Assembly (NCBI GenBank): GCA_905250125.1
Contig: CAJNOL010000090.1
Location: 62,001 to 126,000 of the forward strand
Length of the DNA: 64,000 nt
Reading direction: 5' to 3'
Source of the DNA: Rotaria sordida
Lineage: Eukaryota; Rotifera; Eurotatoria; Philodinida; Philodinidae
Position 1 is the stretch's first letter. Each line of letters opens with the position of its first letter. A model generated the notes under the pieces. That model did no database searches. It was not told the DNA's origin and saw nothing but the letters and a program-made list of their open reading frames with translations. This document shows positions 37,807 through 50,200 of this stretch, piece after piece. Both the position numbers and the translations under genes were made by a program.

Positions 37807-39606
37807 GTCCAGTATTATTTGATTATCATATAATATAAAAAAAGAAATGGTATACTGTCTCTCAGGAAAAAGTTGTTTTCATCGGCCTATCAATAGTAGA
37901 TGCATTTCTCACTATCGACATCTATAGATTAAAGTCGAGCAATGAAAAAATTAAAAGAATTCTAATTTATCCTAAATTAGCATAAGATAAGAAAAAATTT
38001 AACACTAATCTGATTTGTGGGAAATGCTTTTTTTTTAGATACTCATCACTGAGAAGGTTGTTCTCCTAGTAACGAAGGAGGACTAAAATGGAATAAATGA
38101 GTAATGACAGAACATTTTGCAATAGAGAGTAGATGGTTTTAACATGTTCTCCCTGAAAAGAACGCATATATTGTGCTCAAACTTTCCATATGTTATCAAA
38201 TATTTGATTCTTATTTTCACTCTTTCATGTGATAAGATACAAAGCTTTTTTTAAAATTTTTTCATACATCGCAATCGCAAATATTTTGTTCGTGTTCATC
38301 AAATACATTCATTTATTTTATTGCAAATAAAAGTAAAAGTGTCAAAAATAAAACAAAACAAACTCACTGAAAGAAAGAAATATTGAAACATATTTCGAAG
38401 CTACTACGTAGTCGAATGTTTTCTGTCAGAATCAGAATATCACAAAAGTTTTACTATAAATTATTTGGATCTCCCTACAACAAATATTTAGACTAATATT
38501 CATGCTTGCCCACGCAAAATTAACTTGTTTCAAAAAATTTCCTTGAAAATAATTTCGAATTATCTTTGATTAAAAAGTTTATCAATTTGGTTACAGCACA
38601 TGTTACAAATGATTTCAAAGAAACATTATAAAACAAATTGATTCTTCATTAGTATGTACGGCTACCGTGCCAAATATCTTCCTGATTTTAAGACCGAAAT
38701 AGTTTATGTTGTAAATCTTTTACTAATAACTCTTTTTACATTTGATATAATTCAAACACAAAACTAACTTATGAACAACACTAATTATATATATTAGCTC
38801 ATGAGGCAAATCTAAATTAAAAATAATCATTAAATCACAAAAATTCAATATAAATATTTTAGCAAACATCACACATAATATATTCAAGACGTTTTCGATG
38901 AAAGAACGTCCTGACTTAGAACAATTTTAAATAATAAATATTTCATGATGACTAATGATATAAATTATCGAAATAAAAAAAATATCTGATTTAATACCAT
39001 TCTAAGTTTTCAAGTGGTGAAAATGACAGGTCAAAAATAATCAAGTGTGAATTTCTGTTGAAAGAAACGTTATAGATTTGTTAGACCAATAATACAGAAA
39101 AAATATAGAGGTCAGTATTATTGAAAAGTAATTTACTTTAAATGGATCTCTGAAAAATTTGCCTCAAATTAGAGATAGAATGTTCGAATCAGAATGAAAT
39201 TCTGAATCATTTTGATGTATTATTATCCCAAAAAAATTGATTGCCCGAAATTTGAATCAAAGTGCATCAGCCACTTTCAAACCTGTTATAGAAAGTATGA
39301 GTCATTGGTCCTAGATATCTTATCAAAAGAGCGAAGCAAGTAATTCTTTTGTGGAAATCATCGATTGGTTCATAGAAATTATTCATTCAAAAATAATTCA
39401 TTGCCCTCAATTATGATTAATATATAAATTAAATGAAATGAATTTTTATTTTAATTTTTTAATAAAACTAAAAATAAATTCTTAGCTATCTATTATAAAA
39501 ATAATTTATACTTTTGATAAGCACAAATTCTCCAATAAAATAATGTATGTATTTTATCATCACATCTTTGCCACATCAATCAGTAACTGATTTTTTTTTT
39601 CACAAC
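37807..39606. other. Divergent intergenic region between SDF2 and SSR4
   Basis: 1.8 kb separating two head-to-head ER genes. AT-rich, with no gene and no obvious shared ER-stress element that I could find by eye. Confidence 0.55.
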
Positions 39607-40411
39607 ATGGGTCGAAATATTTCGATGATATCAATTGTACTTATAGGTTTCGTTTTATTTGCCTTTGCTAAAGGTAAAAATAATTTTTTTTTTTTATTCA
39701 TTTATTTAATAATCTGTTTTAATTCAGGCGAAAATTGTGAATCACCACAATTCCAAGTTAGTTCATATTCAACAAAAGATGCACGTCTTACAGCTGAATC
39801 AGCAGCTCAACTTGAAATAACAATTAAATGCAAAAGTGGAAAACAAGTTTGTGATTTTAATTAATTTTCCATTTAAAAGAAAAATATCTATATACCTTTT
39901 TAGCCAAATACTCTTTATGCTGATATGTATGGACAAGTTGTTCCTTGTGCTCAATCAATTTCATCACCAGGAAAATATTATGTATGAAATGAATTAATTA
40001 AAAATGAAAAAGAAAAAAATCAGTTTTTGTTTGATTTATAGGTTAGTGTAGCAGCTGCTACTCATAAACAATTAGCTAAAGGTTCTACAGTTGTTAAATT
40101 ATATGATGACGAATCATATTCAGCATTACGTAAAGTAAGTTATTTCATGAAGAATGGATCAGTTGAATATCAATTTTATTTTATAGGCTCGAACGGAAGA
40201 TGCAGTTAAAGCAGCTAAACCATTTGGTGTAGTTGAAATAAATCATCCAGTAATAAAAGAAAATTGTTCTCATCTGTAAATGATTTGTTTGCTTTTGTAT
40301 TTCTAGGGTGCAAGTTATGGTCCATGGTTACCAAGTGAATTTTTTGCTGTTATTATTTTTGGACTTATTTGGTGGGCTGCATATCGAGAACGATCGAAAA
40401 TACTTACATGA
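39607..40411 (+). CDS. SSR4: Translocon-associated protein subunit delta (TRAP-delta)
   Basis: Six exons, 39607-39673, 39728-39846, 39904-39981, 40042-40134, 40187-40249 and 40307-40411, encode 174 residues (human 173). TRAP assists protein translocation at the Sec61 channel. A signal peptide is at about 1-22 (ISMISIVLIGFVLFAFAKG). The lumenal domain has CESPQF, SSYSTKDARLTAES, LYADMYG, and the family motif KLYDDESYSALRKA. A single C-terminal membrane helix follows GPWLPSEFFAVIIFGLIWWAAY, then a short cytosolic tail (RERSKILT). Length, topology and motifs match throughout. An AATAAA lies around 40580. Confidence 0.95.
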
Positions 40412-40735
40412 GCAGTCTAAATTTCAACATTTTTTCATGTGTTAGTCGTTTTGTTTTTTTTTATTGTTTGTTCGTTTTCATCTTAGACAAAGATTATATT
40501 CGTAAGACCAATAGTTTGTTTGTTATGTTTTTTGAGATTTTCGAAAAAAAAAGAAACATGTTATTCGATTAAAGTAAAAAATAAATTAAGACATTATATT
40601 ATACTGATTTAAATGTAAATGATGTTACATTGACTTTGTACAGTAAAAATTCGAAGAATTTGATTGAATACAAGCATATTAAATCTAATGTTTTTATATA
40701 AGTTCTGTCATCGGAACGGTTGAATTAGAGCCTTA

Positions 40736-40886
40736 CAGAGTCAGGATTTTCGACTGGAGGGAGCAAGGCTCAGGTTCCTCCAAGAATCTTTAATACCCCG
40801 GGAGAGATTGTTGCAGAAAAAATGCATCTTTTAAAAATCTCGTTAGGAACTAAGTCGTCTCTGGTTTCGCCACTGTTGCAGAGTCA
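40736..40886. mobile_element. Small hAT-like MITE candidate
   Basis: The right part ends tctctggtttcgccactg, the reverse complement of a cagtggcg-type hAT-like terminus, similar to the ends at 42568 and 44417. The 8-mer cagagtca occurs at 40736-40743 and 40879-40886, which could be a target-site duplication. The fit of duplication to terminus is off by three bases on the right. Confidence 0.35.
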
Positions 40887-41435
40887 AACTTTTTAACTTC
40901 GAGTAATTTTGGTACTGAGTTTTCTTTTGACTAGACTATATATGCTAATTGTTAATGAGAACATCGCTCAATACTTCACTAATGTCATTCCGAAAGAATT
41001 CTTCACGATCATTCCGATGTCTCGGAGTTCGATGCAGAACGGTGTGGGCGTGAGTATTGTTATGAGGATTGCTGAGGAAAAAATCTACACTAGCAGCCAC
41101 ACCCACACCCTTTTCGAGCTTCAGGAATACACTAACTAATCGATTAACCAAAGGTATTGGAAATTAAGCACGCTTTCTTTAATACACGACATATAAGATT
41201 TTTACTAGACTTTTTAATTGCCTCCAACTTTTGTGTCAGAAACAGGATCAGTAAAATTGTTGATATTCATATTCTTGTAGAACTTGACGAACTCTACTCA
41301 GCCGTAGAACAAAATCTAGAAAACTATTCCAGCTCAGGCGTTACAAGAATATTTTTGTTTTTGCAAAAAACGCAAAGTAAAAATTTTCACTCGAAATTAG
41401 GTAAAATGATCATAACTTTATAATAAATAGATGTA

Positions 41436-42360
41436 TTGCAAACTGTCTTTCTTTCAGACTCAGGCTCTTCTCTTTCTCTACAAAATGACATTATTTGGTC
41501 AATATCTTCATATGAATTTCATACAGATATTCTTGATTTACTAAGGAGGTGTCGAAACTTTGAGACCACCCTTTATTATAAGCAAATTAGAGGAGGATCC
41601 ATGAGATCAGAATGTACCCAAGTGTTAGCAGATGTTTACATGAGAAAATGGGAAAACTAGTTTAATGAACAACAAAATAGAGAAGGGAAGTTGTACTTTA
41701 GATTTGCAGATGATATTTTCATAACAACTAAGAAGAGTACGGAAGAAATAAATAAGACTTTAATAGAATTATAGAACAAAGATAAGAATATAGAACTAAC
41801 TCTTGAGACAAGACAGTACGTAGATTACCTAGATGTTAGAGTACAAGTAGAAGTCCCCAACTTTAGAATAAAGATCTATAGAAAGTTTGCAGCTCAACCC
41901 TATATTCTACCCTTTAACTAAGCACATCCCTCATATGTTATGAAGAATATATCCTTTGCAGCACTTTTAAGAGTATTTAGAATATGGTCCCATAGAGATA
42001 ATTTAGCAAAGAAAATAGAAAAGGTTAGAATAACTTTATTATTGGATAACTATCCCCAAATTTCATAGATAAACATTTTAAGAGGTTTTTTGAAATATTA
42101 GTCGAACAGAAGGAAAAATCTGGGATTAATTTTAATAAAGATATTCTAGTTTATTTTACCTATATCCCTAGCTTAACATGTTTCGGGCGAGTTTCCACCA
42201 AATTTGGCAGAAAATTTTTGAGAAGACTCCACTTAATGTTATTTCAATCATTTTTGTCCATAGATTAACAGATAATTTGAAGAGTGTATTAGTTCATAAG
42301 AAACCACCTAAGACAGAGATTAAGACACTAGTAGCAGAGTTAGAATACGGATAGATTAAG
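41436..42360 (+). pseudogene. Penelope-like reverse transcriptase, degenerate fragment
   Basis: Consecutive RT blocks are readable: an IRGG...ADVYM motif at about 41587-41650, RFADDIF (the catalytic Asp pair) at about 41699, YVDYLDV, YRKFAAQPYILPF, then HPSYVMKNISFAALLRVFRI and LLLDNYP. A further block, about 42190-42330, has KTPLNVISIIFV and LVHKKPP. This order is typical of Penelope-like elements, which include the Athena elements of bdelloids. At least three in-frame stops (one at 41658-41660) and a one-base frameshift near 42055 break it. The N-terminal RT part is missing or unrecognisable and no GIY-YIG endonuclease was seen. It is a dead copy. Confidence 0.75.
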
Positions 42361-42567
42361 GTAGCAGATACTCGATTTTCCCTATTTTTGTTTTAGATTC
42401 ATCGTTATCAACATCGCCAATGAACATTGTTTTTCGTTTTTTGTTAAATATTTTTTTCTAATTGTATATTTTTATGTGATAGGAGTTTATTTGTCCTTGA
42501 GTTGAACCCCCTCGCAGCATCCACACCATTGAGATTTCATTTTGAGTTAGAAGATACTTAGGATAGA

Positions 42568-44417
42568 CTAGTGGCGTAACCAGAAAATTGTGGGTGCTCG
42601 GGCGGTGCCCCACAGCCTTTAAAAAGGTTTATTTACAATCGTTAAAATTTTTTCTGAAGCTCAAATGAGCCTTCCAATTTTCGTTCCTCTAAAGAGAGAG
42701 ACAAAACAATGTATCTGTTATTTTCTTAAGTGAAATGAAGCAGTAAAAAGAAAAAAAGAAAAAAAAGTAAGTAGACAACAGTTATTTTAGCATAATTCGA
42801 CTGTTCTTGTGCTGAATAACAAAAGCAACAATTATCTTTTCACGATCAACACAAAAATCTCTTAAGAAACAAGTATTGGTCTTGTTGGTAATTCATCAGT
42901 CGAACGACTGATACCAGTAATATCAGACACTGATGTATTTAATGATGAAGAAAATAATAGAGAAGATTCTGATGAAGGTGAATGAATTTGTTTACACTGT
43001 TGATTATTTGAAGCAGATGGGTCTTGTTGTTCACTTGTAAACTATGATGTATTAATCTGACCTGTTTGAATGACTATATTAACTCAGCTAAGATTACAGA
43101 AACATCCGATTTTTGCTTTTTTTAGTTTCTGAACTATTTAGGGCAATCTAAAAGCAGTGTCGTCATGATCTTATTTCCTTATAGAAAGCTTGAAGAAATT
43201 TTCTTTTTTTATGTAGTGATAGAGAAAATGATGCTCTATTTTTCTATACTATTTCAATATTATTCAACTACTATCATTATTATAAAAGTTTCGACAAAGA
43301 ACTGTTTGTTATGATATGTGATGGTTATATGAATGCTCGTATTTTTCGAATAACGTTTGATAGCAACAAGATGGAGAACTGCTGTTTTCACCATTGGAAA
43401 CAACAGATGAAGACGCATTACATCGTATGTTATAGGTTTTTCTAATCTGTTTTTTTTCTAAGGTCTTCAATTGATCTTTTAAAGAAAACACCCATCCCGT
43501 GAATTGTTTACAGTGAATTTTCAATAATCAGATATACATTCAAACCACTAATCGAAGATCTACAAACTATCAAGAACTCAGATGTTTAAATTTAATTATT
43601 CAGGAATAGTATGGATTATAGTCGAACCTCTAATATAATTTTCTAGCAACTTTTTTACTTCTTCCTTGTTTTATAAAAAAGCATTTTTCCGACGGTTAGA
43701 AAATTGCATAAAAAAACTTCAGAAATCATACTAAAAAAATTATAATATACGACTTGATGAATCTTCATTATCTTCTCTTTCCAACGGTGAAAACAACAGT
43801 TCTCTATCTTGTTGCTATCAAACGTTATTCAAAAAATATTCACCACCGTTCATGCTCCCATTATATATGCAAACGAATCAGATCTTATCGAAATTTTATT
43901 ATCATAATATTAGTTGAATAGTGGTGAACTAGTATAGAAAAATACAGCATCGTTTTCTCTATCAATACATAAAAAAAGAAAATTTTTTTCAAACTGTCTA
44001 TAAGGAAATAAGATCATGACGACCCTACTTTTGGATTACCCTAAGTAAACCACGACTCAATAGTCCTATATTTAGGCTCTATAGAAATTTTCCCCATTTC
44101 AAAAACAGAAATTCTGGTTTTGGATACACTATTTATAGAGTAATCCATTGTTTCTTTTGTTTTCTGATATATATATATATGTCTATGCAAGAACGAAAAG
44201 TAAACAAGCGACTAATATGGTTTGTCCATCAGTGTGTCTAGATGTTATCCTATAGATATTACTTACTAATTGTTTTTTCAGAGCTATTGTATATACAAGA
44301 AAAAAGGACAAATGTTTTTGTGGTTATTATTACTTTTTTCTTTTGGTTGGCACCCAGACAAAAACTGTCGGTCCCTGGGCCACTCCTAGGTTGGCCTACT
44401 CCTGGTTATGCTACTAG
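42568..44417. mobile_element. 1.85-kb non-autonomous hAT-like element
   Basis: Terminal inverted repeats are ctagtggcgtaaccag (42568-42583) and its near reverse complement ending ggttatgctactag (44404-44417). The subterminal bases are GC-rich (tgctcgggcggtgcccc), as is common in hAT ends. The hexamer atagac occurs at both flanks and may belong to a target-site duplication. No transposase frame was seen. The interior holds a large palindrome. Confidence 0.6.
43136..44046. repeat. Large internal palindrome of the hAT-like element
   Basis: Arms 43136-43412 and 43763-44046 are inverted copies at high identity. Examples are cgtcatgatcttatttcc against ggaaataagatcatgacg, and acgtttgatagcaacaagat against atcttgttgctatcaaacgt. 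The loop is about 350 nt. Confidence 0.8.
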
Positions 44418-45216
44418 AATAGACTTAGAATGAGATAGTAGAGATAGATGACGACATCTTTTCCACACCAATGAGAATAGGAGTCCTGAAGACGACGAGA
44501 AAAATTTCCTATTGGGCGAGAGTAGAAGCAAGGAACGCGAGTGGATAAAAGAAGTACCATTTGTAGTAGATAGGACATAGCTCAAAGAATATTCGAAACC
44601 CATCGCTTCAATTATTTTCATGTATTGCATAGCTTGATTGTAAAAATCAAATAAAAAAACAGAATTAAAATTAATTTAAATCATCAGAAAAAAAAAACTC
44701 TTGTTCAATCGTTTCTTTTCTCATTTATTATTTTTTCTTATTAAAAAAACTTCTTTTTTTTCCAAAAAAAAGCTTAAAAAATTCAAAGATATTGTCCTTA
44801 TTCAATTCAAATGTAACTTTAAAAAGGATGCTTTATTCTTCATTCATTTTCTCTTGACTCATTCAAAATAAGCTTCTTGTATCTATTTTCTTGCCTTATT
44901 GGAAATTATCTTGTTTCATTGACATTTCAAGAAAATCTATACAATAACCCAAACAACAATTTAAAATCAAACTAAAAAAAAATTTAAGATCAAATAAAAT
45001 TATATAATAATAATAAACTTATTTCTTTTGTCATATTCATATCAGATATTTATTTTTGTTTTCTCTTGTTTCATAACATTGTTAATTCGCCTCTTTTTCA
45101 ATTTAATCAGAACCTACACTCACACCCTTCACTCTATTCGTAGATATTTAATCATACATTTCGAGTTTTTAAAATATTTATTAATAATGCAAATCTTATT
45201 TTGTTTTTATTTTTAG

Positions 45217-45489
45217 ATGGATGCTAGTCGTAAAGCATTATTTCAATCTCCACATGTTCCTACTGTTGAACCAACCATGGCAACAACAACAACAACTAAT
45301 AATGCAATGATATTAAATACAATTGAATTAGAAAATGCAACACAATTTTATCGTTCAGAAACAGAAAAAGAATTACATTCTCAACATTTACAAAAAATAC
45401 GAGAAAATATTCAATCATTAACAGCTGATGCATGGCTTTATCAAGATCCAGATAAATTAATTGGTTTTCAACGTGTAACAACACATTAA
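45217..45489 (+). CDS. ANAPC16: Anaphase-promoting complex subunit 16 homologue
   Basis: A single coding exon of 90 residues. The N-terminal RKALFQSP and C-terminal LTADAWLYQDPDKLIGFQ match RKALF and the LEADEW...LLGF tail of human APC16, which is about 110 residues. A helical middle (RSETEKELHSQHLQKIRENI) corresponds to the family helix. APC16 is a small structural subunit of the APC/C ubiquitin ligase. The ATG follows an acceptor tattttttag-type site immediately (AG at 45215-45216), so the 5' UTR is spliced, in cis or by a leader. AATAAA at 45491-45496 almost touches the stop, and POLR1F starts 113 bp downstream. Identification rests on short motifs but both ends agree. Confidence 0.78.
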   Translation: MDASRKALFQSPHVPTVEPTMATTTTTNNAMILNTIELENATQFYRSETEKELHSQHLQKIRENIQSLTADAWLYQDPDKLIGFQRVTTH

Positions 45490-45570
45490 AAATAAAACGA
45501 AAATTTCTTGTCTCTTTTTTTTTCTCTTTATCATCAATGTTTGCTATAAATAAAATATTCGATTACATTT

Positions 45571-45580
45571 TCTTTTATAG
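45571..45580 (+). promoter_or_regulatory. Candidate trans-splice acceptor before POLR1F
   Basis: tcttttatag ends 22 nt before the ATG at 45603, in the 113-bp gap after ANAPC16 and its AATAAA. Placement suits an operon-type downstream gene. A cis intron cannot be ruled out. Confidence 0.4.
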
Positions 45581-45602
45581 ATAATAGAACAAGAAAAAAA
45601 AA

Positions 45603-46251
45603 ATGAATTTATATAAATTAAATGAAATTCTTCCACTTATTAATGATAAAAATTCATGTTTGGAACATAAATGTCAAACAATACTTGTACCATTACCACC
45701 AAATCAAATAGGAAAAACTAAAACAAATATTAAACGAATACTTGAAGAAAGTTCAAATGAAATAACAAAAAAGTATATATGAAAATTATTTAGGAACATT
45801 TTTTATTTTTGAAAATATTTAAGATTAAATGGATTTCTACTTGCTATTGGTAAAATTCGTTTACTATCTGATGTTGGTCAAACATTTCAAGATGAACCAA
45901 CATTATGGGTACCTGTTAGACTTAATTTTATTTTATTTATACCTGAACGTGGTAGACGTGTTCGTGCTATTATATCAAAACTTGGCAAAAAACATATCGG
46001 TAAAAAATTTTATTTGAAAAGAAAAATATTTTTTTTTTAATATTTGATTGTTAAATATTTTAGCTTGTTTGATACACCGTCGTTTTAATGCATCATTTCA
46101 TCGTGATACAATACCACCTGTTTATCATAATTTTATATTTAAATTAGGACAACCTGTTCTACTTGAAATTATTGAATGCGATGTTGTAGATAAAATTCTT
46201 GATATTAAAACAACGCTTGTAGAAGTAAACAAAGAAATAAAAAAGGAATAA
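45603..46251 (+). CDS. POLR1F: RNA polymerase I subunit RPA43
   Basis: Three exons, 45603-45772, 45824-45999 and 46064-46251, encode 177 residues. The RPA43 stalk subunit (TWISTNB) pairs with RPA14-type partners and is homologous to RPB7. Matching blocks are RLNGFLLAIGKIRLL, LWVPVRLNFILFIPERGRRVRAII, and the OB-fold signature HIACLIHRRFNASFHRD. The C-terminus ends NKEIKKE soon after the OB fold, so the long basic tail of the human protein (about 338 residues) is absent. That makes it a short RPA43. It sits 113 bp behind ANAPC16 with an acceptor-like site between. Confidence 0.9.
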
Positions 46252-47269
46252 TGTTTACAATATTGTTTTTTTTTTTTTATATGCATGAATTTTAAACTTT
46301 GATGTATGATTTCAAAAGATAAATGATGTTATACATTTTACAAATGAATGAATGGTGCGAAAGAAGAAACGCACGAGTTATATCTATTTCAACTGTTTGG
46401 TTTCTTTTTCAGATACCATATTTCATTTTCTCAAAAATAAATCCTGAAAAATTCCCCCCCCCCCCCCAAAAAAAATGAAAATTCTCAGGAATATTTTTTA
46501 GGAAAAGTGGTCAAAGATAATAATCAATAATCTAGGTAGAGAAAATTCTTATGTTACTAGAATAGTCTATATATCGAAGGACTTTTCGGATCAATAAACA
46601 AAATTTCCCACATCAATGAAGTTGATATAAAGGTATATAAGTTATTGGAGAGACGACATATACGTAATAGATGTAATTATAGATAACTATCGAGCAGAAA
46701 AATATCAAATGAAATTTATTTCTATCTTTATTTGTCAAGAAGACATTTATTATATATTATTATTCTAATTATGATTAGTAAAAATCAAGGTCATCATAGA
46801 TAGTTTCATACGAATATTTGCGTGCGGTACGGATTGACCTTATTCTTTTCATTATGCTTATACAATAGGAGGTATGTAGTGACATCGCATTTGTTTGTTT
46901 TTTCTTAACCCACTTCATCTATGTAACTGTATACATCATAAAATAAACACGAGAATAGTCTTTACAATATATTGTATTTGATCAAAAGAGTTAATGAGAC
47001 ATTGAACATTGACATTGTTTTGTTTTAGAAACCATATTCAAGAGAATTTTTATTTACATATACAAAATGAAAATCTTAAAAAAATAACTGATACAATACA
47101 ACTATTTATATAACGAGTCACATTCATGGATCTGGCAAAATGCAAATAGTATGTTTCGATAGAAAAATTTTATCACGATTATTAGAAAGACGAAATAACA
47201 AGCATGTTGGTTGTTTTTAGATTATAAGAAATATATGATAATCGTAAAAAGAATAAATGAAAATATTCA
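46252..47269. other. Intergenic, AT-rich, with a C14 run
   Basis: No gene seen. A homopolymer of 14 C followed by A8 is at 46454-46475. Confidence 0.6.
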
Positions 47270-50200
47270 ATGGCATTTGCAACATTGGTATTAAAAGAAA
47301 TGATTATCAAATCAACTGCTTTTTTAATTCTAATACATTTAGTGATAATAAAAAGTAAATTAAAATATTTTATTTTTATGATAATTATTATTTTTTTTTG
47401 GTTTTTGTTTTTAGCTACTCGTGGATATTTAGGATGTCCTCTTAGTTTAGTACCTTGTTTAAATAAAACACATTGCATAAATATTGAGAAAGTTTGTGTT
47501 GGTAATAATAAGTGTGTTGATGAGCAAGGAAAGAGTATTTGTTCGTATCTTTTCTTTTGTATACAAAACTTTTTTTTATTGATTAAGTATTTTTGCTGCA
47601 GGTCATTATTGTCCAACACATGAATCTGATTTAATAGCTTGTGTAACTCATATTGAATCTCACCTTTCGTTTGATTGCTTATCACCTCATCAAATATGTG
47701 ATAATATAAAAGATTGTCATAATAATGAAGATGAACATTTATGTGGTTAGTTGAATTTATATAATTTAGAAATGTAAATGATAATAATTTATTTTTAATG
47801 CCAGATATAAAAAAATGTAAGTTTGGTTTTGGATTTTGTGCAAATGGTACATGTATTGAAAACAGTCGTATTTGTGATGGAAAAAAAGATTGTCCAGACG
47901 GAAGTGATGAAGGTGCTCATTGTCCTAGTATCTCATGTGAACCGGATAAAATTCATTGTCCAACAGGTGAATGTATTCAAAAATCAAAGGTAAAACATTG
48001 ATTTTTATGTTACATTCTTAATGAGTATAATTTTGATTTTTGTAAGATGTGTGATGGTGCCCCAGATTGTTCTGACGGATATGATGAACAAAATTGTACA
48101 CATTTAACATCAACAGGTGAGGAAATTTTTATTTTCTTTCGAGTATTTCGTAGAGAATGAACTTCTTAGTATTTTAATAATCTTTCTTTCAATATTCATG
48201 TGTTCAGACATTTTCAATAAAACTCATCATTTAGTTCTTTACAATTTTGTTATAATATTCATTATTTTCGACAATACCCTTGAAACTAATAATTCAAGAT
48301 AAATACTTTTCTGTAAATTAACCTTGAAGATTTTTGACTACACATTTCAATTCTTCAAATTTTCGATAAACCTTTTTTGCCATTCATAGAAAAAGTAAAA
48401 TCATTTCAGATTGAATGATACAATGAGTTTAAATAAATGTAAATTATTTGATAGCCAATGTTTCTTATTGATAAAAAGAGAAAAAATTGTTCTGACATTA
48501 TCATTGTGTCGAGTGAATGATATGATGCTTTACAACATCCTAATGATATGTTCGATCTAACATCGATAGTCTTTTTTGACTATGAAAGATTTAATCAAAC
48601 CCAATAAGTCGACTTTCAGAAGCACTAAAATATCGAAATAAAACCTTCGGAATACATTGGAAATATCATCAACAAGAAACATTTCACCATCGAATAATTC
48701 ACATTGATTAAAATTCATTGAATTATTCAATTGGAAATGATTTTACTTATTCTATGACTGACAAAAAAAAAGGATTATCGAAAATTTGCGAAATTAAAAT
48801 GTGTAATCAAAAATCTTCGAGATTGATTTACAGAAAAGTGTTTATCTTAAATTATTAGTTTGAAGTGTATTTTTGAAAATAATACATGATATTTACTTTG
48901 ACAAAAATTACACAGAATTGAATGACAAAGTTTGAACAAACAAATATTAAAATGAATATCATTGAAATACTAAAAACTTCATTCTTTATGAATCATTCAA
49001 TATTTTATCTTTATCTATATTTTCAGTACCAAATTTACGTTCAATATCATCAAATACATTTACTTGTTCATCATCATTAACACTTATACAGCCAATAACT
49101 ATATCGAATGATCGTGTTTGTGATGGATAGTAAGTAAAAAAAAAGGTCAAGATTTATTTTATGTAAAAATTTATTAATCATTAATTTTTATAGTAAAGAT
49201 TGTCCTATGGGTGATGATGAACGAGATTGTACAGATGAATGTACATCAAAATCTATATGTACTACAAATGCTAATGTGACTTGTATTCAACATCGAGCAG
49301 TTGATAAACTTTGTCGATGTACGAAACAAGGCTATCGATTGACAAAAAATTCATTAAAAAATAATACGCAAATATGTCAAGGTTAGTTTTCAAGTTTCTT
49401 TTTTTTTTTACATGATAAATAATCATTTGTTGAAATAGATTTTAATGAATGTAATGATTCTCTTCGTACATATTGTTCATTTAATTGTTTAAATACAGAT
49501 GGCAGTTTTAACTGTACATGCCCATTGGGTTTTGCTATTGATGAAAACACAAAAATATGTCGAAAAATAAATAGTTTGATTATTTTGTCTTGTTTTTGAA
49601 AATTATTTATGTATATATATATATTTATTTAAATAGATCAATCAAAAGCTAACTTATTAATATTATTTGATAATAATATTATTCTCTATAATATTTTGAA
49701 TAATACTGATCATTATTTATCAAAATTATTAAATACAACTGATCTTACAAAAACTCATCATTTTGATCGTATACAATATGATTCAAATGCAAAATTTGTT
49801 ATCTATTATGATCAAATACAAAGTGCTATTTTATGGTTTATTTATTTCTTCTGTTTTTTTTTTGTAATTAAATATAAATAATCTTATTTTTTTAGTTTTA
49901 GTACATTAACTACAATTATAAAACCTATAGTCCTTATTTCTAATGTGATTGTTCAAGATTTGGCATACAATGAAAATGAAAAAACTTTATTTATTATTGA
50001 AAATCAATCACAAACATTACGAATGTATACACCAATTACTTGTGATATTCCATTTCATATCAAAATGCATTCTTGGCAATTGAATAATATTTCAAATTCA
50101 ATACAATCAATTGTAATTGATGTTTTTAATAGACAAATTATTTTTTCTTCTCCTTATCAATTTATGAAATCAAATATGTCCCAACCAAATTCAACGAAAG

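Larger units (their letters stand above)
40412..45216. other. Transposon-rich intergenic region
   Basis: Between SSR4 and ANAPC16 lie a small hAT-like candidate (40736-40886), a reverse-transcriptase pseudogene (41436-42360) and an 1850-bp inverted-repeat element (42568-44417). The remaining 44418-45216 is AT-rich flank of ANAPC16. No host gene was seen. Confidence 0.65.
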
